DNA from: Spirometra erinaceieuropaei
Taxonomy: Eukaryota; Platyhelminthes; Cestoda; Diphyllobothriidea; Diphyllobothriidae
Direction of reading: 5' to 3'
DNA: 64,000 bases
Assembly: GCA_902702965.1 (NCBI GenBank)
Contig: CACRXP010000142.1
Location: forward strand, 365,666 to 429,665
In this document: one piece after another, positions 10,860 through 23,380 of the stretch
How the letters are laid out: every line of letters starts with the position of its first letter
How positions within the stretch are numbered: position 1 is the first letter of the stretch
Made by a program: the position numbers and the translations under genes
Notes under the pieces: generated by a model
Databases searched by the model: none
The model's input: only the letters and a program-made list of their open reading frames with translations
What the model was told of the DNA's origin: nothing

Positions 10860-11334
10860 TTTTCTCAACGCGACGTGATGAACGATCGAAAAACTTATAC
10901 CGTCAGTGCAGAAATTCTCAAGGTCGTCACACAGGGACCCTTGATTGGTGCGCAAAATTTCGATATAATTTTGACGCCTGTGGGAAGTCAAATAAACTTG
11001 ACGTGATCGAACAAGCTTACCCTTTATCCAGACGGTTGAAACGACTGACAGGAATCTTCATTTTTCGTTTCTCGTTGCTGACTTAACAGTTATAACTGAC
11101 TTACGATCCGCTGCTTGAGTACTACGCACAGACTCCATGGATGAAGGATTTTGGATCTAGGAGTTCACGAGGCCACCAAATTGCAACTTCCTGTTTGCCA
11201 AGAAAGGACAGAAGAAAAGCGTCCATCTCTAATAGGGGATGAAAATATGGGAACTTTTGCTTCGTTGTGTTTTACTACCGACATTGGTGGGAGTCTTTAA
11301 ATAAAATCTGTGCAGACTTGTGTTTCTGATGTAA

Positions 11335-11467
11335 CTAAATTCGTATGAAATTTAAATCTTCCTCCGAGGTTTGTGGTCGAAGCATAACGGGACATAAGCA
11401 ACTTTTATCACCACATTTTTCTGGTTTTGCTATGGTTCCACAAGGCTTACACGTTAGCTTTCCTTCA
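11335..11467 (-). CDS. Candidate terminal exon, Cys-rich protein
   Basis: After an AG acceptor (GAAATTACAG) the minus strand has a 133-nt frame ending in TAG. It reads EGKLTCKPCG, IAKPEKCGDKSCLCP and ends TSEEDLNFIRI. The CxxC...CxxxxCxC spacing suggests metal binding or disulfides. Just upstream, in another frame, lies AGEYCSDACLREIT, so a frameshift or an unresolved splice may divide one Cys-rich domain. No family assigned. Confidence 0.3.
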
Positions 11468-11959
11468 CTGTAATTTCACGCAGACAGGCGTCAGAACAGT
11501 ACTCGCCGGCGATGAAAATAAAGTTATTATTATAACAGCGCCCAGTGGAGGCTTGGATACTAATGGATAAAGGCCATAAAAGCAAATAAGACCAAAGTAG
11601 ACAATCTGTACCGTGTGTAGTGCATATGGACCAGTACAATGATGCAACAAATGCGATGATTATGAAGAGGTTACAGCAAGTTCCAAGTATGCGATGTATG
11701 GAATTATCGCACCTCATAAGGTGGACTGTTGACGGAATTCTACATTTATTTCTGGTCACGCACAGCGAAAAAATTCTCGCTGGCCGGTCAAGGAGCTAGT
11801 ACATACAGGTCTCGCGGATTAAAGTGTCTTTTAACATCTGACTCAAAACGTTTATTTGTGTTAGGATTAGCGAATCTTAAAAAAACTGCGTTTGATGCTC
11901 ATTCGCACAACTATGAGAAGGTAAAGACTCCTGAAAATAATTGTTAGATAATGACAACT

Positions 11960-12600
11960 CTCTGATATATCATATATAAAAAGCATACCCAAACTCCCAT
12001 TTGAGGGAAAACCTTCGTTTCAGTTCACTGCATTATTTACTTAATAACAGAACTAAGCATTTTCTCCACGAGCAATGGAGGGTTGTCTGTATGGAATGAA
12101 TTTTTCATCAGTATGTTAGTTGAGCCTCTCACCAAGAGTCTTACAATCGAACCAGTTTTAATCGGGGTTTCATATGAATTCTCTCTTAGGGAATCGCACA
12201 CGCGTGTACGCATAATCTCCGAAATGTTGCACACTGCGCTATAAGGGATGACAAAACGACTGTTCTTCTCCAGTATCCTCAGGTTATTTTTCGAAAGGCG
12301 AAGTTTAAAGATACTTTTCAGTGCATCCAGACGCCTGCCACTTTTTAACTGGCATTAAAAAATCTACGTACTCAGTTTGCAAAAATAGCCGCAAATGCGA
12401 TAGATATCGACGTAATTCGGTTGGACTGCCTGCCGTTCTCGCAATGGGGTAGGGGTTTTACAAGAACCTCCTGACGTGTGCCTCTGAGAATCCGAGCGAA
12501 GAATTCAGAGGGTTTATTTAGCCTCTTCGTAAGCATTTTTATCTTCTTCCTTGTCTATACTGCCTAATTTATGAAACAAATTTGCTGAATTACTTTAAGC
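11960..12600. other. No recognised feature
   Basis: AT-rich spacer. A 65-codon minus-strand frame near 12037-12234 has no recognisable motif. Confidence 0.35.
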
Positions 12601-12639
12601 TCCATTTTGACATCTCCATCTAGGTGATACTCACAATGA

Positions 12640-12740
12640 ATCGGGCTGCATTCAATTCAATTCAATTATTTTTATTAAAGACCCGTCGGGGTCCCATCAG
12701 ATGCAGACGCGCTCTTTCACTCGATTGCGCTTATCGTGTT
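12640..12740 (-). repeat. Probable LINE 3' tail with (CAATT)n
   Basis: CATTCAATTCAATTCAATT is followed by TTTTTATTAAAGACCC and CGTCGGGGTCCC. Read on the minus strand this is a GC-rich 3' UTR, an AATAAAAA-like stretch and a short simple-repeat tail, as many LINEs end. No coding part is attached. Confidence 0.35.
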
Positions 12741-14469
12741 TTTCTCAGATTTGATGCCCGTAAAAGCGATGCTTGTTACTTTGGACCATAAGTATGCTGT
12801 GCCTATCTTTCTCTTTGTTCGCGGGCAGTAACACAGACTATTGTGTAATCCTCTTGGGCACCATAGCTTTAATGCAGACAGACTGGTCTTGATGTTGGCT
12901 CACACACCTTCAGTATCCTCATTTCATTTTGTGTTTAGAGGTGGTACGCACTAGTTGGAAGCTGCTGCGGCCAAAGAACGGATGTGTGTTTAGTGGTGTA
13001 GCAATCGGAACCTCCATCTACTTCGGTAAGTGGTCATAACAACTATAAGGGCTAAGCAATTCCTTTTGAACAGAGGATGTCCGTTGCCCTGATTGGATAC
13101 TTCTGTGTCGATAGCTTCGAAGAACAAATCTAACAGAAGCAGGAGCAAATTAGTTGTTAATGTTTTTTCGGGAAAACAAAGGAGTTGGAAACAAGCAAGC
13201 AAACCTCCTAAAGTTTTGAGCAAACTTCTCACCTAGACAACAACCGGAAATACTGCCAACTGAAACCTCTATCTCGGCTAGGATCCGGGGCCCAGAATTC
13301 CGTGATGCCCTGTACGCACGATCTTACGTATGGCGCCAGAATCCTTAAATTCCACAATCTTTTCTCACGGTTAACCGAGTTAAAACAAACGACTCTGGGC
13401 TGGCTTGGAGGCGACTGAAGAGTTGATTTTAATTTTTGGCTTCGGACGTGCGGATCTTTTTGTGAGAAGTTTATAATTTAGAGTCGGGTAAAGTTGACGA
13501 CGACTTACGTTTAACCAGAGCTATAAGACAATCTTTCGCGGCTGAGGAGTTTTGGCGCCCATATCGACTTCTTTCTTTTCAACCTCAGGCTTTTCAAACT
13601 CTTTTCTAGTGACGGTAAACGGACAGAAAATCGTGCTGACTTATGACCTCATTCTTGGTTTGATTTTGATTGTGGAAACATCCGCTGTTTTCTTGAAGTT
13701 TCTACTTTCTTGGGTGACCGATTCGATTTATTGTTTCTTATTTTTATGGTCTGGGTTTACATGCGCTCGGAATTATTCAGGTTTGAACAATTTGAAGGCA
13801 CTGTTTGCTACCATTATAGCTGTGTTACGGATGGGGATATTCTGTATAGGAACTTCGTCATTGTTTACTGGTGACTTGTTGTCATATATCTCTGAACCCA
13901 ACGTCGCCATGGACGTACCACGTAGTCTGATATTTTAAAATAGATCAAACAACGTTGCTAGGAGTCCAGTTTGCCTAGATTCAGACCTGAAAATATATAC
14001 AAGGATTCACCCTATGCTTTATATATGCTCTCCGGAATTGCTCATTTTTGGGTTACCACGATCTGAGGGTCAAGGAATTTAAATTATGTTGACATTCTCA
14101 AACCTTCAGCTGTATATTTAGGTTTCAGATGTTTTGTAGCATCTTAAATTCAAGAATTTTTGCTTGTTGTGTTTAAGAACCTCTAGGAGTTTTTCTGCAC
14201 TCAGTACAGATAGATGTCATCGCAAATACTGCTAAAGAAGTAGCTGGCGTGGCTGGGCGAGGAAAAAAATGGATCTAGTAAATACGAAAAATGTTATAAT
14301 AATGATTCTGGCCGTCAAACATTTTTCTTTTTTTGTATGTTCTTGTTAACATTGATCTATTTTTTCTCGTTTTTGACCGAAGTAGAAATCGGCTCTTTTA
14401 CCGATGAAAAGCACTGACATATACTCAAACAATTACAAGTTTTTAATTTTCGTTCGTTTTCATTTAGCC

Positions 14470-15264
14470 TCATGCGTGCTACTGAGCGGAAGAAAATAGA
14501 ATCCGTTCAACACTTTTTTACCAAGAGAATTTTAACCCCGGAACACCGACATTTGTCTTACCAAGAACGTTGCCGGCTTACAGGCCTCGATCCTTTATGG
14601 TTCCGTAGATTACAAAAGGGACTATTTTTGCTATTTAAACTCTTATATAATCACACATTTAACCCGCTCACCTCTTTAAGACATCATATCCACCCACGAC
14701 GTAACAGTCACCGTGAGGTCTTCTTATTTCTGCCTCTGGCACGTACTGTTAAATATCGTCGGTTCTTTTCTGTAAATGCAATTGCTATTTGGAATAAACT
14801 ACCCATGAGTGTGAAAACTCATTTATTTAAGAGAACTCCTTTATTTAAGAGAACTATTACACGATTTTTGCATTCAGAAAAGCTCCTACAAATTTTGGGT
14901 GCTGAATCTACTGATCGACTGTACCGTAGCGATGGCGTTTGTGGTCTCTGAACACTATGGCCGGTCTCACCAGCTGTTCCTCAACGCCTCTACTTTGACT
15001 ATCCCCAACTTCATGAAAGGAATTTGACGTCCGATAATCTCCGATACTGTGCAACCTCCCCCCTTCTTGACGGTCGATATTCTACCACCGCCGGCAGTTT
15101 TTTCTCCTGAGCCCTCCAAACCATAAAAACCCCCATCAACTATATTTTTATCCCTTTAGCTCAGGACTTCTTTTCACTGCTGGTCGGATTTGTGTTTAAT
15201 CGATTCCCTTGACAATGCCTGTAAACTGGCATTAAATAAAAAATTTATTTATTTATTTATTTAA
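14470..15264 (+). mobile_element. CR1/jockey-type LINE, 5'-truncated 3' end
   Basis: The 159-codon frame (14472-14951) matches the region after the reverse transcriptase of CR1/jockey-like LINEs. It has VQHFFTKRI, LSYQERCRLTGLDPLWFRR, then FFSVNAIAIWNKLP and FKRTITRFL near the end. These motifs follow the RT thumb and end the ORF. The 3' UTR runs about 285 bp to an AATAAA and an (ATTT)n tail at about 15238-15264. Everything upstream of the terminal domain is missing, as expected from incomplete reverse transcription. The reading frame is intact, which suggests a fairly young insertion. Confidence 0.75.
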
Positions 15265-15420
15265 TTGGGTTCCGGTTTCCTCAACAAGTACAGTTAAGCT
15301 TTTACCGGTCCAACAGCTGCTGAAATTGATGGTGTCCCCAAACTTCCCCCTTAGTTCTGATTTACGTTGCTAGTGTAACTTCTGAATCACTTTATTGAAT
15401 GTCGTCTAAAGCATCGACTA

Positions 15421-15810
15421 CAGTGAATGGCCGATCTCATGAAATGTTGACCGAAATTCAGAAATACATTTTCGATTAGAAAAAGGATTACTTAAGTGGG
15501 GGTGATACTACTGATTATCATGCGGCATGATCCTTTAATAGTTCGGTTTTGCCAGGATGTCGGCTTTTGAATGCCCTTCTTTTCAACCTGCGATAAGTGA
15601 ACACGACAAGAAATGGCTACTTAAGTAGAATGCATTATTAAGAGTGATATTCTATGGTCCAATAAATTTAAATATATTTTATGGAAAACAAACACAAAAT
15701 ATACTTTCTTTTATTGGCTTGGCACTGATTCACGTTATCTTTACACTTTATACTAGAAGAAGGGGTATCTTTCGGTTTTAATAAAGTTTCCAATTATATG
15801 ATTATTTATG
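15421..15810 (+). mobile_element. Foldback element, left arm only
   Basis: It starts CAGTGAATGGCCGATCTC after TA (15419-15420), followed by CATGAAATGTTGACCGAAA. This is the terminal sequence of the foldback family described at 29013-30004. The arm proceeds through the usual GGATTACTTAAGT and GCATAATCC-type blocks to about 15810. The centre and right arm are absent. Confidence 0.7.
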
Positions 15811-15884
15811 ACCGTGGAATGTCCTTTCATACAGCATCCTACATGTACATGAAATGCTTAGCATTGTGAAAAGCCTAAAGACTT

Positions 15885-16310
15885 TACCTTGCAGCTGCAG
15901 ACTTGATGAGCTGGACCTGTTTCTTCTTGTGTAAAAGCGAATCCTAGGAGATATCATACAGACCTGCCGGATTGTCAAAAATCTGGACTGTGCCCTGCAC
16001 TTCGACAATTTCTTCACCTTTACCACGACAACAATCCTGCGTGGGTACTCCCTCAAACTTCGAGGAGCCCGATATACCTTGAATGTTCGCAGATGCTCGT
16101 TTTTACAGCGAGTTGTAGGAGCCTGGAAAGGGCCTCCCGAGAAAGTGATAATGTCGCACGCCACAGGGACATTTAAAAAAAGACTAGATCTATATTTGAC
16201 TGTCAAATACCGCTTAACTGGATAGGACAGCTCTGTTATACCAAGCCAACCTTTTGCATGCACCTGCCGCTAATGCGGATGATTGTTATTTCACTTTATC
16301 ATTATCATCT
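15885..16310 (+). mobile_element. LINE 3' fragment (CR1/jockey-like)
   Basis: On the plus strand one frame, broken by a TAA near 15929, reads LDELDLFLLV, GDIIQTCRIVKNLD, LRGYSLKLRGARYTLNVRR and LQRVVGAWKGPPEKVI, ending FKKRLDLYL. This is the familiar carboxy end of LINE ORF2 (RxHSxKLxxxRxxxxxRRxFFxxRVxxxWNxLPxxVV). The 153-codon minus-strand frame over it is a shadow. It lies directly after the truncated foldback element. Confidence 0.7.
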
Positions 16311-16319
16311 AAAACTGAG

Positions 16320-17470
16320 TGTTCCTGGGTTTCACTCCCACAATCTCAAGGACAATATTCTGCAATAGGCGCATGTTTCCGACAAAATTTCAGTAAAATG
16401 CTTATTTGACGCTGGTTATTGCATGCACCGCTCTCAACAGGATCTTCAGAATCATAGCCTATTTCCCTTAAATAAATTGCACTATACTGAGCTGAGACCA
16501 TCTTCCAATCCTGCATCCTTTGGTATTTTTCCCATTGAAGTCCTGTCCTTCTGTTTCGTTCATGATACCCTGTCACAAAGTCTCTGCTCGGATACATATC
16601 GCATCTCTTCTGAAATTATTTTTTAGGATTTTTACATCAAACTTATTCGTGTACTGAGTATTCTACCACCCTTTTGGGGCTACGTCCGTTGAAAGGACAA
16701 GCTTAATTGTTTAGCTGATTGAAAAATTCAGGTCAGCGCTATACTTTGCTAATCGGATATTAAAAGTGGTAGTAAACGTTTCAATTAAGACTGAGTCGTT
16801 ATTTAAGACTTATCAAGATGCTAAGTGGGATTTCATTGGGCAGGTAGTTCGGTTGCCGCTCCATTTATTTGTACATAAAAACTTTGCATTGCAGAATTGC
16901 AGACTTATAAATCAATGCAGTTTCCCCCAACTATTAGAAACATGTGTAACTTAGGCTTATTCGTTCCAAGCCTGAGGTAGAAAAGAGAAGTGCGTCGACA
17001 AGCGTATTGGATATCCGGGCCCCAGTTCCACAGGACGAGCGGCAAGCCGACTCGACTAGTAGGCTATGGCGTGGTTGTCCAGCAACCACAACATACTCTA
17101 AAGAATATAACTCCGTAGAATTATGCAAGCCATTAAATATCCTGAAAAAGTATCTACCGTACATATTACAGCGGCTATTAAAGCCAAATGGCAGAATCCA
17201 GGTTACCGACCACAATTTGGTCTTCCATCACTTCTCAAAATCTTAAAAGGAAGGGAACAACTAAGATTGTGCATGATTTACGTGATAGATATCTTGATCT
17301 CATTATGCGATTTAAACTCTTATGGAAGGACCTTACTCTTCTCACAGGTATACTAGCAGTGCCCATCGGACACATCAGGTTAAAACTGTCCGGAGATTCT
17401 ATGGAGGGACTACAAACTACTGAGCAATCAGAAGAAACTTAGAGAAAGTAAGAACTTCGCTGATTACAAC
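16320..17470. other. No recognised feature
   Basis: Mixed sequence with overlapping frames around 16930-17440 on both strands, none with recognisable motifs or clear splice pairs. Possibly old repeat remains. Confidence 0.35.
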
Positions 17471-17479
17471 ATTCTGTGA

Positions 17480-17760
17480 CAGCTGAAGACACGGAAGACG
17501 GTAGTTCGACCATCGATTTCGATGATGTCCACCGTGTGCCCCTCAGCAGGGTAGGAGCAGGGACGGTGACTTGCACAAGGGTTTATAGTGCCAGTAGACT
17601 TGCGCTGCATCTACCTTCACTCTCTCTTCCTCCCCCGCCTGAGCCCCGTGTCAAGACAGAGTCAAGAAGACCGGAGACGAGGGAGGCCTCAGGTGGATGG
17701 CTTGGACGGATCGTCACCTTGGCGCTCCATTCCGCATTCCCTGGTCCACACAACAAATGA
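17480..17760 (-). repeat. Family B repeat
   Basis: It contains CATCGATTTCGATGATGTCC, CACCGTGTGCCCC and GTGTCAAGACAGAGTCAAGA blocks. On the minus strand these give the order seen at 48240-48460 and 56260-56490. It sits about 400-700 bp beyond the last zinc finger of the LINE at 18.2-21.06 kb, so it may be part of that LINE's 3' UTR or a separate insertion. Confidence 0.5.
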
Positions 17761-18189
17761 CTAAGATTTTGACCAACACAACAGAGATTGGAGGCTGGCA
17801 CGGCCGAAGCAGCCGCACCTAGGCGTGCCGCCGACGCCTGGCTCGGATCCCACACTGTGGTGGGAGTGCCATAAAGGCCACATTAAGAAGGAGCCATGGC
17901 AGTCTGGCTCTCGGACCTCCAGTCGAGGAGGTCCAGGTTATCCCGTCAGTTGGCAACCTTCCAAGCCACGGCTTTTAGCGCACCATGATAGCTTCAAGAG
18001 CGTCGAATTGCTTATAGCTAGGAGAAACGCGCTGAGTCGTCAACCTCACTCTCCCTTCCCATCCCCACATCCCAGCCGCTGTCCGAGCCGGTCAGCAGAC
18101 TGGAGTGGGGAATGGGCGCGGTGGCTGGAATGGTCGACTGACCATGCCTGCGTGCGCCACATGCACGACCTGGCCCCCCAGACACACAC

Positions 18190-21062
18190 ACACAGCAGGA
18201 TTTCACTCAAGGGGGGTTGAACGGCATGTCTCTCATTTTCGCGAGAGGGCCGTGGAAGGTGCTGTTTCAGCCCGTCTCCACGTCTCAGACTTGAGTCGCC
18301 CGTGCAGCCGAAGCCGCATGGGGCCAAGTCGAGATTTACACTTTCCACTTGCGTGGGCGTTTGTGGTGGGTGAGTGCTGATATGAGGTAGGGTGGTGTTG
18401 ATGGTGGTGAGAGAGGGAGAGTATGATGCAGCCGGCGATTGTCTACCGCTGTTGTTCGTGGATGCGCATGTGGCTGAAGAGACCCATGCGATGCGTGACA
18501 GTGCGAGGACAGTGTGGTCAGTGGAGGCGAGTGCGGTGGGTGTAGGTTGGTGCTTCACGCACTGGTTCGCCAGTCTCTGTGCGATGGATTCGCAATTGAC
18601 CGACCAGGCCGATGTGTGAGGGGAAGGTGCGGTCGCAGTGAGGGCAGGTGTAGTCCTGGTCCTCACTTCTGGAGTCGGAAGTTGCAGAGGTGATGTCTGT
18701 TGTTGTGTCAGGGGCGTGTGTTGTGTTGTTGTGCGCGACAGACGCCAGAGCGGCCGTCGTGAGGGCAGTGGAGGAGGAAGAGGGGGAGGAGGATGAGGAA
18801 GAGGAGAAAGGATGGGAGGAGGAGGAGGAGGAGGATGGAAGTGGTGGTACAGAAGAGTAGTCAGAGTTAGGTGGCGGCAGAGAGGACGAGGGAGACGCAG
18901 GCGGAGGGACGGCTGTTTAGGCGTTCCGAGAGGTGGAGTTGGTCCGAAAGTGTCCAATAAGTCCAATTCGTGCCTGGAATGTCCGTTGACATTGAGAACA
19001 CGTTGGAAGTGGTTGTGCGTCAGCGTTGCGGACTGGGCACATCTATGATTTGCGCGCTTCGCGTTTCACTTTAGCAGCGGCGATGCGGTTGGCCTCATTG
19101 ATCGCAGCGCCTGTCTTCACTGTCCTCCTCCAGGTCGCTCAGTTGTGCTCGATGTCTTCCCAAGTGGTCGGGTTAATTTATAGACGCTTCAAAGAGGACT
19201 TCAGAGTGTCCTTGTATCGATGAATTTGGCCTCCTTGGCGACGAGAGCCCGTGGCGACGTCTCCGTAAAAGAGTCGTTTGGGTAGTCGTTCGTCGTCCAT
19301 GCGCACCAGGTGGCCGCTCCAACGCATATGCATTTGTCTCAGTATGGTGTAGACGCTGAGGATTCCCGTTTGTTCCAGTACATCAGTGTCGAGGATTCGA
19401 TCCTGCCAGCTGAGCCTCAGGATGCGACGAAGACAGCTGAGGTGGAAGTGGTTCAGACGGCGTGCCTGCCCCGTGTACACTGTCCGAGTCTCCGCTCCGT
19501 ACAGCAGGATCGGCAGGATGACGGCCACGTACATCTTCAGCTTCGTGCTGAGTTGGAGATCATGACGATTCCAAACTGTGTTTTGGAGGCGACCGAAGGC
19601 TTCACTGGCATTCGAAATCCAGCGGGCCTCTTCGTCATCGATTTTGGTGCTACGGGAGAGGGTGCTGACCAGGTACGGGAAGTTCTCCACCACTTGCAGC
19701 CGGGTTCCGTTCACGCTGATTTGCGGCGACGGCGCGTTGGGGGAAGCGGCTGTGTCAGGTGGCGGTTGATGCATGACCACCGTCTTCTGCGTGTTGATGA
19801 CCAGACCGAAGTTCTCGCAGGCGGCGGAGAACAGGTCCATGCTCCATTGCATCTCCTCTTCCGAGGTGGTGTTCAGGGCGCAGTTGTCGGCGAAGAGAAG
19901 TTCGTGAACGGTAGTTGTGGATACGCGAGATTGTAAGTGCATCCGCCGCTGATTCAACAGGTGACCGTCCGTCCAGTAGGCGATGTGGATCCCGGGGCAT
20001 TCGTCGAGGTAGGCGTCCATCAGCATGGCAGAGAACATAAGACTGAAGGAAGTAGGCGCCAGCACGCATCCCTGCTTCACTCCCTTGGTCACCGTGAATG
20101 CCTCTGAGACAGCTCCGTTGTCCGTGACTAGCGCCATCATACCGTCGTGCAGTTGGCGCACCATCTGAATGAATCGCTCCGGACAGCCGAATTTCTGCAT
20201 AATCTTCCACAGTCCTGCACGATTCACCGTGTCGAAGGCTTTCGTCAGGTTCACGAAGGTAGAGTACAGTTGAGTCCGCATCTCCTGGCACTTCTCCTGA
20301 AGTTGACGTTTGGCGAAGATCATATCCGTGGTCCCGCGATGACGGTGGAAGCCGCAGTGGCTTTCCGGTAGGAGACCTCCTTCTAGATGATTATTCAGGC
20401 GGTTGAGGAGGATGCGAGCGAAAATCTTCCCGAAGATGTTCGGCAGGGAGATGCCGCGGTGATTGTCGCGGACTTGGCGGTGCCCTTCTCGCCTGTATAG
20501 ATGCAAACGGGGCATCACCTTGACGCCACATCTCCTGGAGGAGTGCAATCAGGTGATCCATCGGTTTGGGACCACCGTGCTTGTAGACCTCAGCGGGGAT
20601 CGCGCCCGATCCGGGTGCTTCCCCACTGGAGAGCTGCTGCACAGCCCTGATGGTTTCCTTGAGAGATGGCGGAGGTCGAGATCCACGTTGGTCTCCACTT
20701 GCGGCAAACGAGTGATGGCGGCGTCGGAGATGGGGGAGGGGCGGTTGAGGACGCCTCGGAAATACTCGGCCCATCGCTGTAGGATTTGTGTCTTATCAGT
20801 CAGGAGGGTACTACCGTCGGCGCTGAGGAGAGGAGCGGTGCCCTTGGTCGGCGGACCGTAGACAGCTTTGATTACAGAGAAGTTCTTCCATTCGTTGCTG
20901 TTCGCGTAGCCTTAGATCTCCTCAGCTTTGCGAGCAGTCCAGGCATCCTGCATCTCGCGCAGTCGTTGCTGAAGGTGGCGGCAACTGCGGTAGAAAGCAG
21001 CTTTGTTGTCGTCAGTGTGGTGGTCTACGTAGGCTTTCTGCAAGTGCTCAAAGAAAGCTGAC
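18190..21062 (-). mobile_element. LINE with reverse transcriptase and C2H2 zinc-finger tail, 5'-truncated and mutated
   Basis: The minus strand reads from the inter-domain region after the endonuclease (AFFEHLQKAY, near 21050; VYGPPTKGTAPLLSADGS, near 20830) into the RT. Motifs are [44 protein letters not shown] (motif A), [18 protein letters not shown] (motif B) and [10 protein letters not shown] (motif C). The second catalytic Asp of FADD is Asn (codon 19885-19883). A 456-residue frame covers 20548-19178. After RT come [19 protein letters not shown] and the (Q/H)[17 protein letters not shown] block. Three C2H2-type fingers follow (about 19000, 18640, 18480; e.g. TCPHCDRTF). A Pro/Ser spacer (about 18770-18900) lies between the first two, and the third has a Cys changed to TGA. 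A TAG near 20912 and frameshifts near 20470-20550 also break it. The endonuclease is missing. Probably RTE-like; clade not resolved. Confidence 0.85.
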
Positions 21063-22165
21063 AACCAAACCCAAATTCCGAAAGCGAGAATTACAGTTGG
21101 CTTTTGCAATGGATTTCGAAAGCCTGATATTTTTGTCGTCATTTGGAAGATGTGCTACGACGAAAGCAAACACTCTGTTCGACCGCGAGCAATATATAGG
21201 AAATACGCAGAATCCCAAATCACGTTCGTGCTCCCTCGCTCTTCCCACGACCGCAAATCAAGAGGGGAAGAACTATCTAGAAGGCCGATTAAGACGCAAC
21301 GGGGCGTGCTACTTCGGATGAAACCTAGTCATTTGGCAAAAGATTTTTCGGAAATTCCTGGCTATATCTTCAGGATAAAGAGAGCACCAAATTAAAGTTA
21401 TTTGCTCTTGACCTCCGTATGTCAACGCTGCAAAGAAAAGGAGCCTACGGAAGAAACAAAGTATGTGGAAGGAACACTCACCTCTTTAGAATATTATACC
21501 ACTTCCTGGATATATAAAGCAACGTATGGAATTCCGCAAGAAAAATGTGACTAGTTGGGATTCATTTAAGCGGTGACGGACGGTAGAAGCCACTCCATGC
21601 CTAAATAACTATTACGGATACAGCTTTGTTAGGAGAAAGAATAGGAATGAGATTGCGTGCTTCAAGGATAACATCGGAAACGCATTGCCTCACGGATCAC
21701 ATAATTCACAACTTCTCTTCCAATTTTTTATTCGCTATGCACGATGGAAGCCTCCCAATGATAATTCAGAGTCTGAAATGGAAAAACACTAAAGTCATTG
21801 AAACTACTGCCTCTCCTGTCAACAACGTAGGGCAGATCTTCAGTCAATTTAAACCATAAAAGTCTCTTAGAATGGATGGAGTACCTGAGCTGACACTTAA
21901 AGAATTATCCGCAAAACCAGCGATATTTATTTCATTTATTTTCGAGTGGCTAATGAGAATAGATGGCTTGTCCTCGGAGCGGAAATCAGCCAATGCAGCT
22001 CGCTTATATAAAGTGGGCTACTGGATGCTTGCTAGTAGATTTAGGCTAGTGAGATTGTCGTAACTTACTTTTAAGATAACGGAAGTCCTTACAAACCACA
22101 CAAAAGTGCAAGTTTGAGATAAAAATAACACATCTCAGCACTTCCCACATGTTTTTTGACGAAAG
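21063..22165. other. No recognised feature
   Basis: Short plus-strand frames near 21097-21395 and 21626-22063 have no recognisable domain. The sequence upstream of the LINE break at 21062 is presumed pre-insertion DNA. Confidence 0.35.
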
Positions 22166-22169
22166 CTTC

Positions 22170-23380
22170 CCTGACTCTCATGCCTCCACAATGAAATGGA
22201 GGTCTGGGCTAAAGAACTAGGGGAGGACTTCGAAGCAGGTGTAACATATGTCCGCTTCCACAAAGCCCTCAACAGTGTCCCACACCAAGACTTTTGCATA
22301 AATCGGGCACATTTGCACCAGGGCAAAACTTCGGAAATGGATATGAGCATTCCTGGTTGACCTAAAACTGCATGTCTATGTCGGCAAAGATTGATCTGAT
22401 TGGATTAATGCTACTAGTTATTTTCTCAGGGCCCAGTTCTCGAGCCATTACATTTGATTCACTATGCTAATGACGGTCCCCACAGGCTCAAATAAAGCAT
22501 GGTCATGTTTTCCAAAGACTTTAAGCTCTGACATATCATTCGGAGCTCAGGTGACCAGGCGGCCCTTCAAAATAATCTGCACGGACTGAGAACATGGTCT
22601 GATCGATGGCAGCTTGAATTTAATGTGTGGAAATTCGTCGTCCCTTTATCTGCGTCCATCCACCTACTATGCTGACGTCCGCATGAAAGCCACTTAACTT
22701 CCTATGATATCTTTACAAGCGAAGATTCGTGTTGAATACAAGGCAATTTCAAATGACTGTTGTAATGCTCATTGGCTGCGATAAACGACAAGGAAATACT
22801 ACACGCTATCAAGAGGACTTTATGGCTCCCGGTAAAAACACTCTTAGAAAGCGCCCAGCACCTTCTTTCGTCCTCATATAAAACACGACCTGCGGGAATG
22901 GAGGCCATGGCTCTCAAAGTACGAATGAGCCTAGACCTAGAGCAATGTCAGGTTACGAGTCTCGTGGAAATGTTAAAAAGCCAGCCTTGTCCACGGCGAC
23001 TAAGGTGATTTTACTAATTCCCTCCGTGTAACAGCCAACAATGGATTAAACTTCTGGTTCACAGGAACATACATGACGTTCAACAAGGACTCAGGTTTGA
23101 AGTCATGCTTCAGTGGAGTCTCTCACTTCTAAAAAATAAGTCAGTTTATTATTAAGGAAATGAGGCTTTCACCCTTGCGCATGAATACGCCTAGACTGAA
23201 CCTGCGGTCTGAAGTTTTCGAACAACGAGTAACAGAAAACCGGAATGGTCTCCTGGAATCAGTTTTAGAGGGAACTATGATGCAACTGTTCAAGAATCAC
23301 TTGAAAGATCTCGCTTTCCCCTTGTTTTCCCTCTCACTCTTATCGCCAACTGTACATCACAATAAATCCACACAAGAATA
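22170..23380 (+). mobile_element. LINE remnant, reverse transcriptase to carboxy end, heavily mutated
   Basis: Motifs appear in the expected order across frames. FHKALNSVPHQ (motif A) is near 22270. SQGPVLEPLHLIHYANDGPH (motif B) is near 22430. MVMFSKDFKL (motif C, FADD lost) is near 22510. DQAALQNNLHGLRTWSDRW then QLEFNVWKF is near 22560-22630. The carboxy end is 23160-23330 (RLNLRSEVFEQRVTENRNGL, LFKNHLKDL). An AATAAA near 23363 marks the 3' end. Stops and frameshifts are frequent, so this is an old jockey/CR1-like copy. Confidence 0.7.

Noticed and set aside
13552..13938. 128-codon hydrophobic plus-strand frame that looks like a membrane protein
   Set aside because: It starts at a non-ATG codon. 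The minus strand of the same stretch has exon-like segments (EIYDNKSPVNNDEVPIQN; KEFEKPEVEKKEVDMG ending at a stop) of better composition, so the hydrophobic frame is probably antisense. The minus-strand exons could not be joined cleanly either, so neither was annotated.
15802..16263. 153-codon minus-strand frame
   Set aside because: It is the reverse of the LINE carboxy-terminal sequence, which reads correctly on the plus strand.
18046..18966. 306-codon minus-strand frame rich in Pro/Thr/Ser
   Set aside because: It is an out-of-frame reading through the LINE tail. In the neighbouring frame the same bases encode the zinc fingers.
19310..19936. 208-codon plus-strand frame
   Set aside because: It is antisense to the LINE reverse transcriptase.
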